Source: a virus. Taken from it: a stretch of 26,150 bases of DNA. Position numbers and translations under genes: made by a program. Location: positions 1 to 26,150 of the IMG/VR virus record IMGVR_UViG_3300006919_000379. One strand, 5' to 3'. Positions 7,964 to 15,067 of this stretch are shown here, in pieces. The notes beneath the pieces were generated by a model. The model worked only from the letters and a program-made list of their open reading frames with translations, was not told the DNA's origin and ran no database searches. The stretch's first letter is position 1. Each line of letters begins with the position of its first letter.

Positions 7964-10173
7964 AGTAGTTTCCTTAACAACTTAAATGTATCCATATAAG
8001 GATCTATGCGTGTTGCAAACTTGCTTATTCCCCCTTCTGGGAAACTGCTGATCTTACGCAACTCTCTTATTTCGGGTCTCGTAGTTGGGGGTCTTGTCGA
8101 AGTATCCCTAGCAACCCTGTCAAACATAGCGTCAGTAGAATCAACTTCATTCTTAAGAATATCGAGAGTGGCCTCTAGATGTTCAATTCTACGGACTTGA
8201 GCAGAGGACACTTGATCTACCGGAACCGCTGCGATCGCAGCCCTTCTTCTCTTAATGTCATCTGCAATAATCGCAGCCGGTCCCTTTTGAGCGACAAGAT
8301 TTTCTGCTGCGTCATTAACTGCTTTATTCGCCTTCTCTAGAGCAGCAGCCCTTTCTATCGGGTGAAACTCGTCAATATTCTTTGGGGTAGAACCCACCCC
8401 ATCATTCTTGACAATTTGCCTAGCGACCTTTCTGGCATACTCGCTTGCTTCAGAGGGCTGCATTCCTGTGTAGTCCCCTGACATCAAGATGTTGCCCCTC
8501 TGCCTATCAATCTCAGAAGCCTCAATTTCTTTAAGTCGCGTGGCGGTAAGGGCTGGTTCTGGTTTGTCCTTAGGGGCTTTGGTTATCCTAATAGGCCCGT
8601 CCTCAACCTGACGCATAACGGTTTTCCTAAGGACTCTCTTTGGCCCCTTAGTCCCCTTTACTGCGTCACCACTACGCTTATCCATTACAGCGATAAAAGA
8701 ACCCGCAGCAGCACTCGGAATTCTGAAGAACCTCAGGTTATGACCACCAGCCGGAAGTTCAATACGGCCCTTTTTAATTTGATCCCTAATGCTGATTTCT
8801 AGATCAGAGCCGGGCTCAATTTCAACGGCGTTTCTTTCCTTAAGAAACAGATCCATCCCATCAGATTCATCAAAAGATGGTCCGACCAGATTTCCGATCT
8901 TCTTGTTTCGATGAGTTCGATCTTTACTCTTGCCGGAAAGTGTCGATCGTTCTTCTTCCGAAAAACGACTAACTTCAAAACCAACCGTGTCAAATACCTG
9001 AGACCCCAGATTAGAAAAACCGGGGACAATGACCCTTAGGCCAGTAGGCGTTCGGTAAAGTTCGTAGTTACCAATGTTAGGAAGGTAATTCTTAAGTTTC
9101 TTTCTCTGCTTTGCAGGAAGGTCCTTAAGGGTAATCATCTTCTTAATCCCACCAACGGCTCGCCTCTTTTCAGCGATAGCCTGTTCAGGTGTGACCTGTG
9201 AAAGCGATTGCCCTTCCCTCGGGGGAGTAGTCGCAATGGCTTGTCGGCTTGCTCCCCTCAGGTTTCGAGGACCTTCTATTCCTTCCCTAAAGTCGTCGGT
9301 AAATCTTTCATGGTTGTGGATGCGAGGATTACCGTCAACACCCTCAAACTCTATGTCGTATGTTTCAGCCCTTCTGGTGTTGTACTCAGTTTCGCTGATA
9401 ACTGTTTTTACAGTGGGGTCTAAATCTCCGGCCTTCAAGGGTTCGTCGGGGAGCATCTTAGCAATCAGAGGGTCTGTCGCCTTCCTCCGGTAGATGCGAG
9501 TGCTAGTCCCACCCCTGCCGACTCTTGTCGGATCGTTGACAAGATCCTTGTTGGTAGCAGCCGTCCTTCCTCCCTGTTCTTTAGTAATCTTCTGGTCGAA
9601 GAGAGAAGCCCTTTCCGACATATCCATACGAGCCTTGTTGGGGTCTTCGCCCAGTCTCGGGAAGTCTTCTTGCTGCCTAGACATTTCTGTCGTGGGATCA
9701 ATTACGCCCTTTCGTATTTGCTCCTCGACCTTTGCCCTTGTCCTTAGATTGTCCACCCTCTCTTTAAGGATCTCTCTCTTTCTTTCCTTTACTTCTTTTT
9801 GGCTAAAAATAGGACGCTGTTGCTCAGCGGTTTGCTTGAGGATCGAAGATTCGAATCGAGACCCGAATTTACCACCCCTCTCAACAGTGCGGCGACGACG
9901 CTGAGGCGTTGAACGCTTATCGCCCTTCTGCCTCTTTCCAGCAGACCCTTCACCAAACTCCCTCACAAGCGACATGTAGGCGTCGTCTTCTAGCCTTGCG
10001 TTAAGGTTCCTCAACTCGCTGTTAAGAAACTTCTTGCCTTCAGGCGTCTTGACGAATTCCAGCATCTCGTCACGAACACGACGAGACCCGCCTTCCGTCT
10101 GTCTTTCTCCTTCTTGGATAAGAAGGAGAGCCTCTTTAGTAGTAAGCCCAAGAGTCTGAAGAATAGTCGGCAT
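7960..10173 (-). CDS. Large charged hypothetical protein, 737 aa
   Basis: 737 residues, very rich in Arg, Lys, Glu and Asp. It has a basic helical N-third (KEVKERKREILKERVDNLRT), a middle part with folded-looking segments (NYELYRTPTGLRVIVPGFSN; HNLRFFRIPSAAAGSFIAVM), and another long helical stretch near the C-terminus (QVRRIEHLEATLDILKNEVD). No membrane segment, protease triad, lytic motif or P-loop was found. It follows the 464-aa gene by 10 bp and ends in a TTGA overlap with the next gene. A long, mostly helical, highly charged protein in a late operon could be an internal or ejected virion protein, but no family was recognised. AGGTGA precedes the ATG. Confidence 0.8.
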   Translation of the reverse strand: MPTILQTLGLTTKEALLLIQEGERQTEGGSRRVRDEMLEFVKTPEGKKFLNSELRNLNARLEDDAYMSLVREFGEGSAGKRQKGDKRSTPQRRRRTVERGGKFGSRFESSILKQTAEQQRPIFSQKEVKERKREILKERVDNLRTRAKVEEQIRKGVIDPTTEMSRQQEDFPRLGEDPNKARMDMSERASLFDQKITKEQGGRTAATNKDLVNDPTRVGRGGTSTRIYRRKATDPLIAKMLPDEPLKAGDLDPTVKTVISETEYNTRRAETYDIEFEGVDGNPRIHNHERFTDDFREGIEGPRNLRGASRQAIATTPPREGQSLSQVTPEQAIAEKRRAVGGIKKMITLKDLPAKQRKKLKNYLPNIGNYELYRTPTGLRVIVPGFSNLGSQVFDTVGFEVSRFSEEERSTLSGKSKDRTHRNKKIGNLVGPSFDESDGMDLFLKERNAVEIEPGSDLEISIRDQIKKGRIELPAGGHNLRFFRIPSAAAGSFIAVMDKRSGDAVKGTKGPKRVLRKTVMRQVEDGPIRITKAPKDKPEPALTATRLKEIEASEIDRQRGNILMSGDYTGMQPSEASEYARKVARQIVKNDGVGSTPKNIDEFHPIERAAALEKANKAVNDAAENLVAQKGPAAIIADDIKRRRAAIAAVPVDQVSSAQVRRIEHLEATLDILKNEVDSTDAMFDRVARDTSTRPPTTRPEIRELRKISSFPEGGISKFATRIDPYMDTFKLLRKLL

Positions 10174-10183
10174 GTGTCACCTA

Positions 10184-11578
10184 TCAGTACTGAAAACTAC
10201 CGGGGGGGAAGTTACTAAGGGGGTTTTGCGGTTGAGGGACCGGGGGATAATGAGCGTAGGGGTTTGGACCAAAGACCCCTTGAAGTGGGTTGGGTCGGCC
10301 AGTAAACCCATAGTTTCGAGGTGCAAAAGGACCCTGCTGGATACCGAACCCGCCTTGGTTGTAGTTGGGGCTAATCAAATTCCCAAATCTATCCTTGGGG
10401 CCGTAAGCATCTTCAATGGGAAAAAACTGCGAGCCATCTTCACTTCTATAGAGGGCAGGCTTTCCGTCATTGTGTATAGCACCAAACTCTAGCCCTCGTG
10501 CATATGCAGGATTATCTTCAGGAACTGTCGATGGATCGAAATGCAGACCTCTCACATAACCACCTTCCCTCCCGCCCCTAAACTCAATATCGGGTCTATA
10601 GCCAACGATTCCCTCGTTGCTCCTTCGGTTGATCTGATCATTAGGAACTTCTCCTTCGCGGGGACCATCAGCCCTACGAAGATCGGAGGGATTATCCGTG
10701 ATAATGCCGAGAGGTCTTGCCCCTCCAAACTTCCCCTTTGAGTTCAACTCAGTCGCATATAGCCCGCTGTTCTCAAAGCCGGGAGGGTTATATGGAGGAG
10801 GAGCGGGGGGTGCTGGTCCAAGGCCAGAGTTTTCAAAGCCGGGAGGGTTGTAACTGTTGTTTCTATGCTCATCAGCAGCAATTACACCAGCACGATCCCG
10901 TAGGCCCCCCAGAATAGAATTGCCTTGAGTTTGAGGCTGATTAGCGACGTAGTCTCGAATTGCGTCCTGCTCAGCACGCATTGCATCAGGACCCATGACC
11001 TGAGTTGTAGTCTGGCCTTGGGGTCCATACGCTTGGTTTGCAGGAAGGTTTACAGGAACAGAAGCACTACGACCTTCTTGTCCCATCAATGCGAGTGCAT
11101 CAAGAGGCCCCTTGTCGGGTAGAGGGTTTTCTTCTCTAAAGCGTTGGATCTCACGAGATCGCTTCATTTTATCTACGTCTTTAGCGATTCCTTCGATGGC
11201 TTTAAGTTCTCGGTCGGCAAGTTTATTTGCGGCCTCAAATTTGGTTTTATTTTTTCTTTCCCTTGTTTTCGCCGCATTCGATGCTATGAATTCACTGCGC
11301 CGGTCCGCGCGCCCCTTCTTACGGGCTGCTGCACGTTCTTGCAGTTCAGTCTTTTTCGCCCCGCTGCTTTGCCCCCCACTCGACTTTCGGGTCCCTGCCC
11401 GAGCCCGAGTCGGATTGTTCACTTGGGCATTGGCAACTGCTGTGGCGGTATAGGGGTTGTCAACCCGCTGTCGTCGAGAAGAGGACCCTCTCGCCGCAAG
11501 CATCTGAAGGAGTTGCATAACCTCCCTCATCCCCACGTTTTGATTATTCTGAACTGCACTTACTGACTGCTGAGCCAT
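10184..11578 (-). CDS. Low-complexity, partly disordered late protein, 464 aa
   Basis: First gene of the leftward operon; AAAGGGG lies about 6 bases before the ATG. N-terminus: Gln/Asn-rich then a basic coiled-coil-like region (about residues 65-150, with repeated Arg/Lys/Ala, for example RAAARKKGRADRRSEF). From about residue 200 onward it is Pro, Gly, Asn and Gln-rich, with an exact 11-residue repeat YNPPGFENSGL present twice, 20 residues apart. The C-terminus is an Asn/Pro/Tyr-rich tail (GFTGRPNPLQGVFGPNPYAH). The composition suggests a largely disordered protein, possibly virion or internal; no family was recognised. Confidence 0.75.
   Translation of the reverse strand: MAQQSVSAVQNNQNVGMREVMQLLQMLAARGSSSRRQRVDNPYTATAVANAQVNNPTRARAGTRKSSGGQSSGAKKTELQERAAARKKGRADRRSEFIASNAAKTRERKNKTKFEAANKLADRELKAIEGIAKDVDKMKRSREIQRFREENPLPDKGPLDALALMGQEGRSASVPVNLPANQAYGPQGQTTTQVMGPDAMRAEQDAIRDYVANQPQTQGNSILGGLRDRAGVIAADEHRNNSYNPPGFENSGLGPAPPAPPPYNPPGFENSGLYATELNSKGKFGGARPLGIITDNPSDLRRADGPREGEVPNDQINRRSNEGIVGYRPDIEFRGGREGGYVRGLHFDPSTVPEDNPAYARGLEFGAIHNDGKPALYRSEDGSQFFPIEDAYGPKDRFGNLISPNYNQGGFGIQQGPFAPRNYGFTGRPNPLQGVFGPNPYAHYPPVPQPQNPLSNFPPGSFQY
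10773..10849 (-). repeat. In-gene direct repeat encoding PPGFENSG
   Basis: The 17-bp sequence TCAAAGCCGGGAGGGTT occurs at 10773-10789 and again at 10833-10849, exactly 60 bp apart, so the repeat stays in frame (20 codons). Flanking bases also match in part. It encodes the NPPGFE core of the duplicated YNPPGFENSGL element in the 464-aa protein. Confidence 0.85.
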
Positions 11579-11606
11579 TTTAAACCCCTTTGACGGAATT
11601 CATTAG

Positions 11607-13007
11607 ATGAGTAATGTCACTCAACCCGCCACTTTAGCGTCCCAAGAACCGATGCAGGTTGCACGATACCTTCTAAACACTAGGTTCTCCACCCCCAATA
11701 ATAGAAACGGATTGTGGTTTTGGCGTGGTAATTTTTACGAGTGGTACGGAGAGAGGTGGCAGCAGCGAGATCGGGAGTGGGTCGAAAGTGCTATTTGGGT
11801 GTCGCTGGAAAATACGACGTTCTCCCAGCCAACCAACACCGGAACTCGTCAAGTTCGGTACGCACCCAATATTCCGAAGGTGCAGGGGGTCATGAGAGCG
11901 TTGCAGGCAGTCCAGACCTTACCTCATGAAAAGTCTCCAGTGTGGCTGACCGCCCCCAAGACGAAAACCACAAGAACCTTGGTTTCTTTTGCAGACACTA
12001 TCTTGGATGCAAAGACCGGCGACCGCTTTGAGCGGGACGAAACCTTCTTTGATCCGAATGTTCTGCCCTGTAACTTCGAGCCGGGGGCAAAATGTCCTAC
12101 ATGGCACAAGTGTCTGGAGGAGTGGAGCGGGGGTGATGCAGAATGGTCGAGGCTTTTGCAGCGTATGTTCGGTTATTGCCTGCTTCCTCACCGCGATTAT
12201 GCCAAATGGTTCCTGATGTATGGCAAGATCCGTGGCGGTAAGGGTACGATCATGACGATCCTTAAAGCCCTACTCGGCGAGGGCTACATGGGCACCTGCC
12301 TTGAGGATATCGCTGGTCAGTTCGGGCTCTGGGGCATCGAACAAGCACGGGTGATGGCAATTAATGAAGTCTCTGAGATATCAAATCGTGAAGGCGAAGC
12401 CGCTTGCAGGGTCCTCAAGTCGATCGTGGGTAAAGACCCCATCTCCATCAACCGCAAATTCGAGCAGCCTCTCCGGAACGTGGTCGTGGACGCCGTCCCG
12501 ATCATGCAGTCAAACGAGATTCCGCGTCTTCCCAATAAGGGGCTCGGGCTGTCTGGGAAAATGGTGCTTCTTCCCTTCACGGTGAGTTTCGCAGGGCGAG
12601 AGAACTACCGCCTAGCAGAGCAGTTGCTGGACGAATTGCCCGGTATTGCGTACTGGGCATGGCAGGGTGCTAGGGCTGTAGAAGAAGAATCTGACCCGAA
12701 GCGGAAATTTCCCATGCCCGAGAAGTCGTTGGCTCTTATTGATGAGTACCACACCATCAATAACCCCATTGATGAGTTCTTGGGTTCCTGCTTTGAGGCG
12801 AAGGAGGGGTCGTTTGTCTCTTCCGAAGCCCTCTATAGTAAGTGGGAAGATTGGAGCCGGGGCCTCAGAGTCCCCCCACTCAGCAAGAACCAGTTGATTT
12901 ACCGGGTCGTCGAGGGGTCTACTTGGGACATCTCCAGAGCCCGCATAGGCACCAAGAGGACCAGAGGGCTCCGTGGGCTGGCTTTGCGGCCACAACCCGA
13001 CCATTGA
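11607..13007 (+). CDS. SF3/D5-type replicative helicase (no primase domain)
   Basis: 466 residues. The C-terminal ATPase half carries a D5/P4-type superfamily 3 helicase core: Walker A GKIRGGKGT at about 206-214, a Walker B-type strand RVMAINEVSEI at about 248-258, and a motif C-like VPIMQSNEIPRL near 300. Upstream, WKCLEEW-type and GDAEWSRLLQRMFGYCLLPH segments match the D5_N region that precedes the ATPase in these proteins. It would form a hexameric ring and unwind DNA at the fork. Unlike P4 alpha, there is no N-terminal primase or zinc domain, so priming must come from elsewhere. A TAG directly precedes the ATG in frame, so this is the first possible start, although no good ribosome binding site is visible. 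Confidence 0.85.
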   Translation: MSNVTQPATLASQEPMQVARYLLNTRFSTPNNRNGLWFWRGNFYEWYGERWQQRDREWVESAIWVSLENTTFSQPTNTGTRQVRYAPNIPKVQGVMRALQAVQTLPHEKSPVWLTAPKTKTTRTLVSFADTILDAKTGDRFERDETFFDPNVLPCNFEPGAKCPTWHKCLEEWSGGDAEWSRLLQRMFGYCLLPHRDYAKWFLMYGKIRGGKGTIMTILKALLGEGYMGTCLEDIAGQFGLWGIEQARVMAINEVSEISNREGEAACRVLKSIVGKDPISINRKFEQPLRNVVVDAVPIMQSNEIPRLPNKGLGLSGKMVLLPFTVSFAGRENYRLAEQLLDELPGIAYWAWQGARAVEEESDPKRKFPMPEKSLALIDEYHTINNPIDEFLGSCFEAKEGSFVSSEALYSKWEDWSRGLRVPPLSKNQLIYRVVEGSTWDISRARIGTKRTRGLRGLALRPQPDH

Positions 13008-13032
13008 CGACCATACCGTGCGGTCTACCCTG

Positions 13033-13062
13033 AAGGGGCTTCCTGATAGCGGGAGGCCCCTT
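13033..13062 (+). terminator. Strong hairpin behind the helicase gene
   Basis: Bases 13033-13044 pair with 13051-13062: twelve pairs including two G-U wobbles and a 6-nt loop, with AAGGGGC at the 5' side and GCCCCTT at the 3' side. It lies 26 bp after the helicase stop. Only a short TTCT follows, so it may be a weak terminator or an RNA 3'-end stabiliser. Confidence 0.5.
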
Positions 13063-13132
13063 CTGACCATAGTGACCACACCCTTTCAAAAAGAAGGGTG
13101 TTAATGTATGTATGTATAAGGTATGCCCACGC

Positions 13133-13158
13133 TGCGGTCAGTGCGGTCAATGCGGTCA
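13133..13158 (+). repeat. Iteron-like tandem repeat, 3 x TGCGGTCA at 9-bp period
   Basis: Exact TGCGGTCA at 13133-13140, 13142-13149 and 13151-13158, each separated by one base. Two further TGCGGTC copies lie nearby (13019-13025 direct, 13210-13216 inverted). Elsewhere I found only isolated copies in coding sequence (for example near 21231 and 22457), so the cluster is local. Such iterons usually bind an initiator or a regulator. Confidence 0.6.
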
Positions 13159-13345
13159 AAACCCCCGTGACGACGCCGTAAACGGCGACCACACCCGACC
13201 AGACTACCCGACCGCAGAATTTTGATACGGGAGGGGCCTTTCTACTATATGTAGGTTTGCCATCGAGGGGCCATAGGGGGGTCACCAGACCAATCACTGG
13301 AACCACCACACAAACCACACCATAAACCTAAAACTTTTCCGTTGA

Positions 13346-13376
13346 GGACTCACTTTGTGAAGTCCCCAACGTGGGG
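13346..13376 (+). promoter_or_regulatory. Structured leader of the 102-aa gene (two overlapping hairpins)
   Basis: The first hairpin, 13346-13353 with 13357-13365, has eight pairs and one bulged A around a TTT loop. The second, CCCCA (13364-13368) with TGGGG (13372-13376), has a 3-nt loop. They share bases 13364-13365, so full forms compete. There is no U-tract, and the ribosome binding site (AGGAG just before 13410) lies about 25 nt further on. This could stabilise the mRNA or tune translation. Confidence 0.35.
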
Positions 13377-13409
13377 ATTCAGATTCTAATTTCCTTTTTA
13401 GGAGTAAAC

Positions 13410-13718
13410 ATGTCGAAAGCACCAACTGTGAAGAACGCGGGTACCGGGGTCGAGAAGACCCTGACTATCTCCCTGAAGATCGTCGATTACAGGGACGACC
13501 CGAAGGTCCTAGAGTTTGACAACGGTTATACCGTGGTCTCACTAGGCGAGATTCACATGGGTGGACTGGTTTCGGAGATCTGCAACGCTATCTCCAAGAC
13601 GACTGGTTCTGCAGTGTCCACCTACTGGAACAAGAAGGCTGGCATCCTGAACATCAATCGAGATTCGGTTGATGTCGATGACAAGACCAAGAGTTCCATC
13701 GCAAAGACTTTCAGTTGA
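13410..13718 (+). CDS. Isolated small protein, 102 aa, unknown function
   Basis: The start at 13410 is fixed by AGGAG seven bases upstream, although the frame is open a little further back. The protein begins MSKAPTVKNAGTGVEKTLTI, has a predicted beta-rich middle (SLKIVDYRDDPKVLEFDNGY then TVVSLGEIHMGG), and ends in a helix plus a short basic tail (DDKTKSSIAKTFS). Two other features mark it out: a structured leader, and a perfect intrinsic terminator nine bases after its stop, so it is a single-gene unit. That layout, together with its place next to the candidate origin and helicase, suggests an abundant early product such as a DNA-binding or host-interacting protein. No motif supports either, and no homologue was recognised. 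Confidence 0.8.
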   Translation: MSKAPTVKNAGTGVEKTLTISLKIVDYRDDPKVLEFDNGYTVVSLGEIHMGGLVSEICNAISKTTGSAVSTYWNKKAGILNINRDSVDVDDKTKSSIAKTFS

Positions 13719-13727
13719 CTATGGACC

Positions 13728-13761
13728 TGAGCATGTCCTTAAAATGCTCATTTTTTTTTTT
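13728..13761 (+). terminator. Rho-independent terminator
   Basis: A stem TGAGCAT (13728-13734) with ATGCTCA (13744-13750), loop of nine bases, is followed at once by eleven T residues (13751-13761). This is the strongest intrinsic terminator in the window and ends the transcript of the 102-aa gene. Confidence 0.92.
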
Positions 13762-13859
13762 GGACGCTCATAAATTCGCTCCTTAACAGCACGACATATT
13801 CCATATCCGACATTTGGCATGTTGTTGTTTTAAAGAGGTAAACCATAGCCGGTGAAACA

Positions 13860-13900
13860 GTGGCGCGGGCGGGTCCCCCCCTGATCGCCACCCCGCCCGC
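13860..13900 (+). other. GC-rich hairpin with two alternative pairings
   Basis: GCGGGCGGG (13865-13873) pairs with CCCGCCCGC (13892-13900), nine perfect pairs. Alternatively GTGGCG (13860-13865) pairs with CGCCAC (13886-13891). The two stems cross, and with no linker bases they cannot coexist as a pseudoknot, so they are alternatives. There is no U-tract. It is comparable to the GC-rich hairpins at 15881, 17500 and 24157. Confidence 0.6.
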
Positions 13901-13915
13901 TGACAACGGTTGTCA
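13901..13915. promoter_or_regulatory. Operator-like palindrome TGACAAC-G-GTTGTCA
   Basis: Perfect 7-1-7 inverted repeat, dyad centre at 13908, directly after the GC-rich hairpin and about 35 bp before the zinc-ribbon gene. The size and symmetry are those of a dimeric repressor site. The HTH protein encoded at 18938 would be a candidate ligand; no second copy of the site was found by eye. Confidence 0.4.
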
Positions 13916-13950
13916 ACGGGTATTGGTTTTCTCCTTTTTGGAGTTGTGTT

Positions 13951-14364
13951 ATGCACACTCAGACTTGTTCAAAGTGTTCTGGTTCTGGTACTGACTCTGG
14001 TCATCCTGATCATGGTCGTCCTTGTAACTTCTGTGTTGAAGGAGTTACAGCAGGACCCGGTTACAAATTGGTGTGGTTCATCTACAGGGATTATGGATAT
14101 CCCATCACCAACCATGAGTTTCTTGATGTTGCCCTTGGTGATCTCGAAGCCATGGGATTCGAAGACCCCACATGGGATCAGTGGGGGGAAGCACACGTTG
14201 CCCCCGCAATCATCGACGAGACCACTAACGATATCGTGGATGAAGGAGTTGAAGAGGCAGACGGATGGTACAAGTGGAATGAACAAGGGCCAGTTGATTC
14301 AAAAGGATGGATCGACCACCTCAGTGGCAAGTGGAACAGTTTCAACGTAAAGGAGCAGGCATGA
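13951..14364 (+). CDS. Zinc-ribbon protein, 137 aa
   Basis: Residues 6-28 carry two CxxC knuckles (C6/C9 and C25/C28) in a C-x2-C-x-G-x-G setting that resembles half of a DnaJ-type zinc finger. Zinc binding is therefore likely, while co-chaperone function is not shown because no J-domain is present. The rest is acidic with a conserved-looking LDVALGDLEAMGFEDPTWDQ segment. It is the first gene of a five-gene cluster with ATGA/TGATG overlaps. GGAG lies nine bases before the ATG, inside a small inverted repeat. The gene contains the GTGGGGGG form of the octamer at 14181. The next gene repeats the TWDQW motif, hinting at a shared domain. Confidence 0.78.
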   Translation: MHTQTCSKCSGSGTDSGHPDHGRPCNFCVEGVTAGPGYKLVWFIYRDYGYPITNHEFLDVALGDLEAMGFEDPTWDQWGEAHVAPAIIDETTNDIVDEGVEEADGWYKWNEQGPVDSKGWIDHLSGKWNSFNVKEQA

Positions 14365-14639
14365 ACACGAAAGTAATGGAAGCAGGGCTCTCGGCTATGG
14401 CTAATAAGTACATCGAACTGATGATCGAAGAATCGCAAGACGATCATCAAAGACTGCAAAGAGAAATGGGTCTCACTACTAGGTGGGACTACGAGGACAT
14501 GGAATTGCAGGAAGATCTCATCGGTATCTCAGTTGGAGTTTGGAGAGGGATGCCGGGAGATCAGACATGGGATCAATGGGAACACTTCAGCGTGAACTGT
14601 TCCACTGACTTCGAGTGCTTGGAGAGGTACACCAAATGA
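14361..14639 (+). CDS. Hypothetical acidic protein, 92 aa
   Basis: The start at 14361 is chosen because it forms an ATGA overlap with the preceding stop and has AGGAG six bases upstream; a longer frame exists but runs back into the previous gene. Sequence: MNTKVMEAGLSAMANKYIEL, then a helical acidic stretch, then GMPGDQTWDQWEHFSVNCST. It shares TWDQW with the zinc-ribbon protein, and the underlying DNA (ACATGGGATCA followed by R-TGG) is also shared, pointing to a small duplication or a common short domain. No function recognised. Confidence 0.7.
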   Translation: MNTKVMEAGLSAMANKYIELMIEESQDDHQRLQREMGLTTRWDYEDMELQEDLIGISVGVWRGMPGDQTWDQWEHFSVNCSTDFECLERYTK

Positions 14640-14869
14640 ACACAGAAAACAATGGATGTTGGATGAACTGGTACGACAAGCCCCCCACATATCAAGAGGA
14701 GGAGCCCGAGTACTCCAAGACTGTAAGAGTCTTCGAGATGCTCAAAGACGGCACCAAGGGACAGCAGTTGTTGGTCCGTAGGTACAAGTTTGGCAGCGGA
14801 GAAAGAGCATACTCCCTCGCAAGAGACTTCGAGGGCAATGGTTTCATTGCAGAAGTGGAGGAACACTGA
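14636..14869 (+). CDS. Hypothetical protein, 77 aa
   Basis: ATGA overlap with the previous stop; GGAGAGG upstream. The protein begins MNTENNGCWMNWYDKPPTYQ, includes KTVRVFEMLKDGTKGQQLLV and a RYKFGSGERAYSLARDFEGN segment, and ends acidic. The second half looks like a small beta-strand domain. One CCCCCCAC element (14681) encodes Pro-Pro-Thr near the N-terminus. No family recognised. Confidence 0.68.
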   Translation: MNTENNGCWMNWYDKPPTYQEEEPEYSKTVRVFEMLKDGTKGQQLLVRRYKFGSGERAYSLARDFEGNGFIAEVEEH

Positions 14870-15066
14870 TGAAACGAACAGATAAAGGCACTCTCCACAG
14901 AGAGTACGAGTCATTGGAAACATCCAAAGAAACCGTCACCATTCCTTTGCATTGCTGGAAAGCACAAAGGGAAACGCTTCTCTCCCTGTTAAATGAAATA
15001 GAGGAATGGAAAGCGGCTTACAAGATTGAGAAGGCACGAGCAAACGCAGCACAAAGAAAGGATTGA
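14869..15066 (+). CDS. Hypothetical helical protein, 65 aa
   Basis: Starts at a TGATG junction with GTGGAGGAA upstream. The C-terminal half (LLNEIEEWKAAYKIEKARAN) is a probable amphipathic helix or coiled coil; composition is charged without cysteine. It lies in the middle of the overlapping five-gene cluster. No function recognised. Confidence 0.66.
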   Translation: MKRTDKGTLHREYESLETSKETVTIPLHCWKAQRETLLSLLNEIEEWKAAYKIEKARANAAQRKD

Positions 15067-15067
15067 C

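Larger units (their letters stand above)
13008..13409 (+). other. Non-coding segment between helicase and 102-aa gene: candidate replication origin plus leader
   Basis: About 400 bp without a convincing gene. In order: a 12-bp hairpin behind the helicase gene; an 8-bp hairpin (13078-13085 with 13094-13101); an AT-rich TATG repeat tract; three tandem TGCGGTCA copies at 9-bp period (13133, 13142, 13151), with further TGCGGTC copies at 13019 and inverted at 13210; a 6-bp palindrome around an AA (13174-13187); and a 40-nt stretch without any G (13301-13340). Clustered short repeats, an AT-rich tract and strand asymmetry beside a replicative helicase gene are what a phage origin looks like. The downstream end (from about 13341) is better read as the leader of the next gene. 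Confidence 0.5.
13762..13950 (+). promoter_or_regulatory. Intergenic regulatory segment (hairpin, operator-like palindrome)
   Basis: Because a strong terminator lies at its left end, a promoter for the next operon is expected here. I cannot point to a convincing -35/-10 pair; TTGGCA near 13815 has no well-spaced -10. The segment holds a GC-rich hairpin and, directly abutting it, a 7-1-7 palindrome. A CTCC-TTTTT-GGAG inverted repeat overlaps the ribosome binding site of the zinc-ribbon gene. No gene longer than a few codons is supported. Confidence 0.4.

Noticed and set aside
13025-13318. 97-codon open frame on the minus strand in the origin-like segment
   Set aside because: Its Leu-Thr-Ala repeats are only the iterons read backwards, and it has no supporting ribosome binding site or context.
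13860-13900. H-type pseudoknot from the two crossing stems
   Set aside because: There are no linker bases between the stems, so the loops could not span them; the stems are better read as alternatives.
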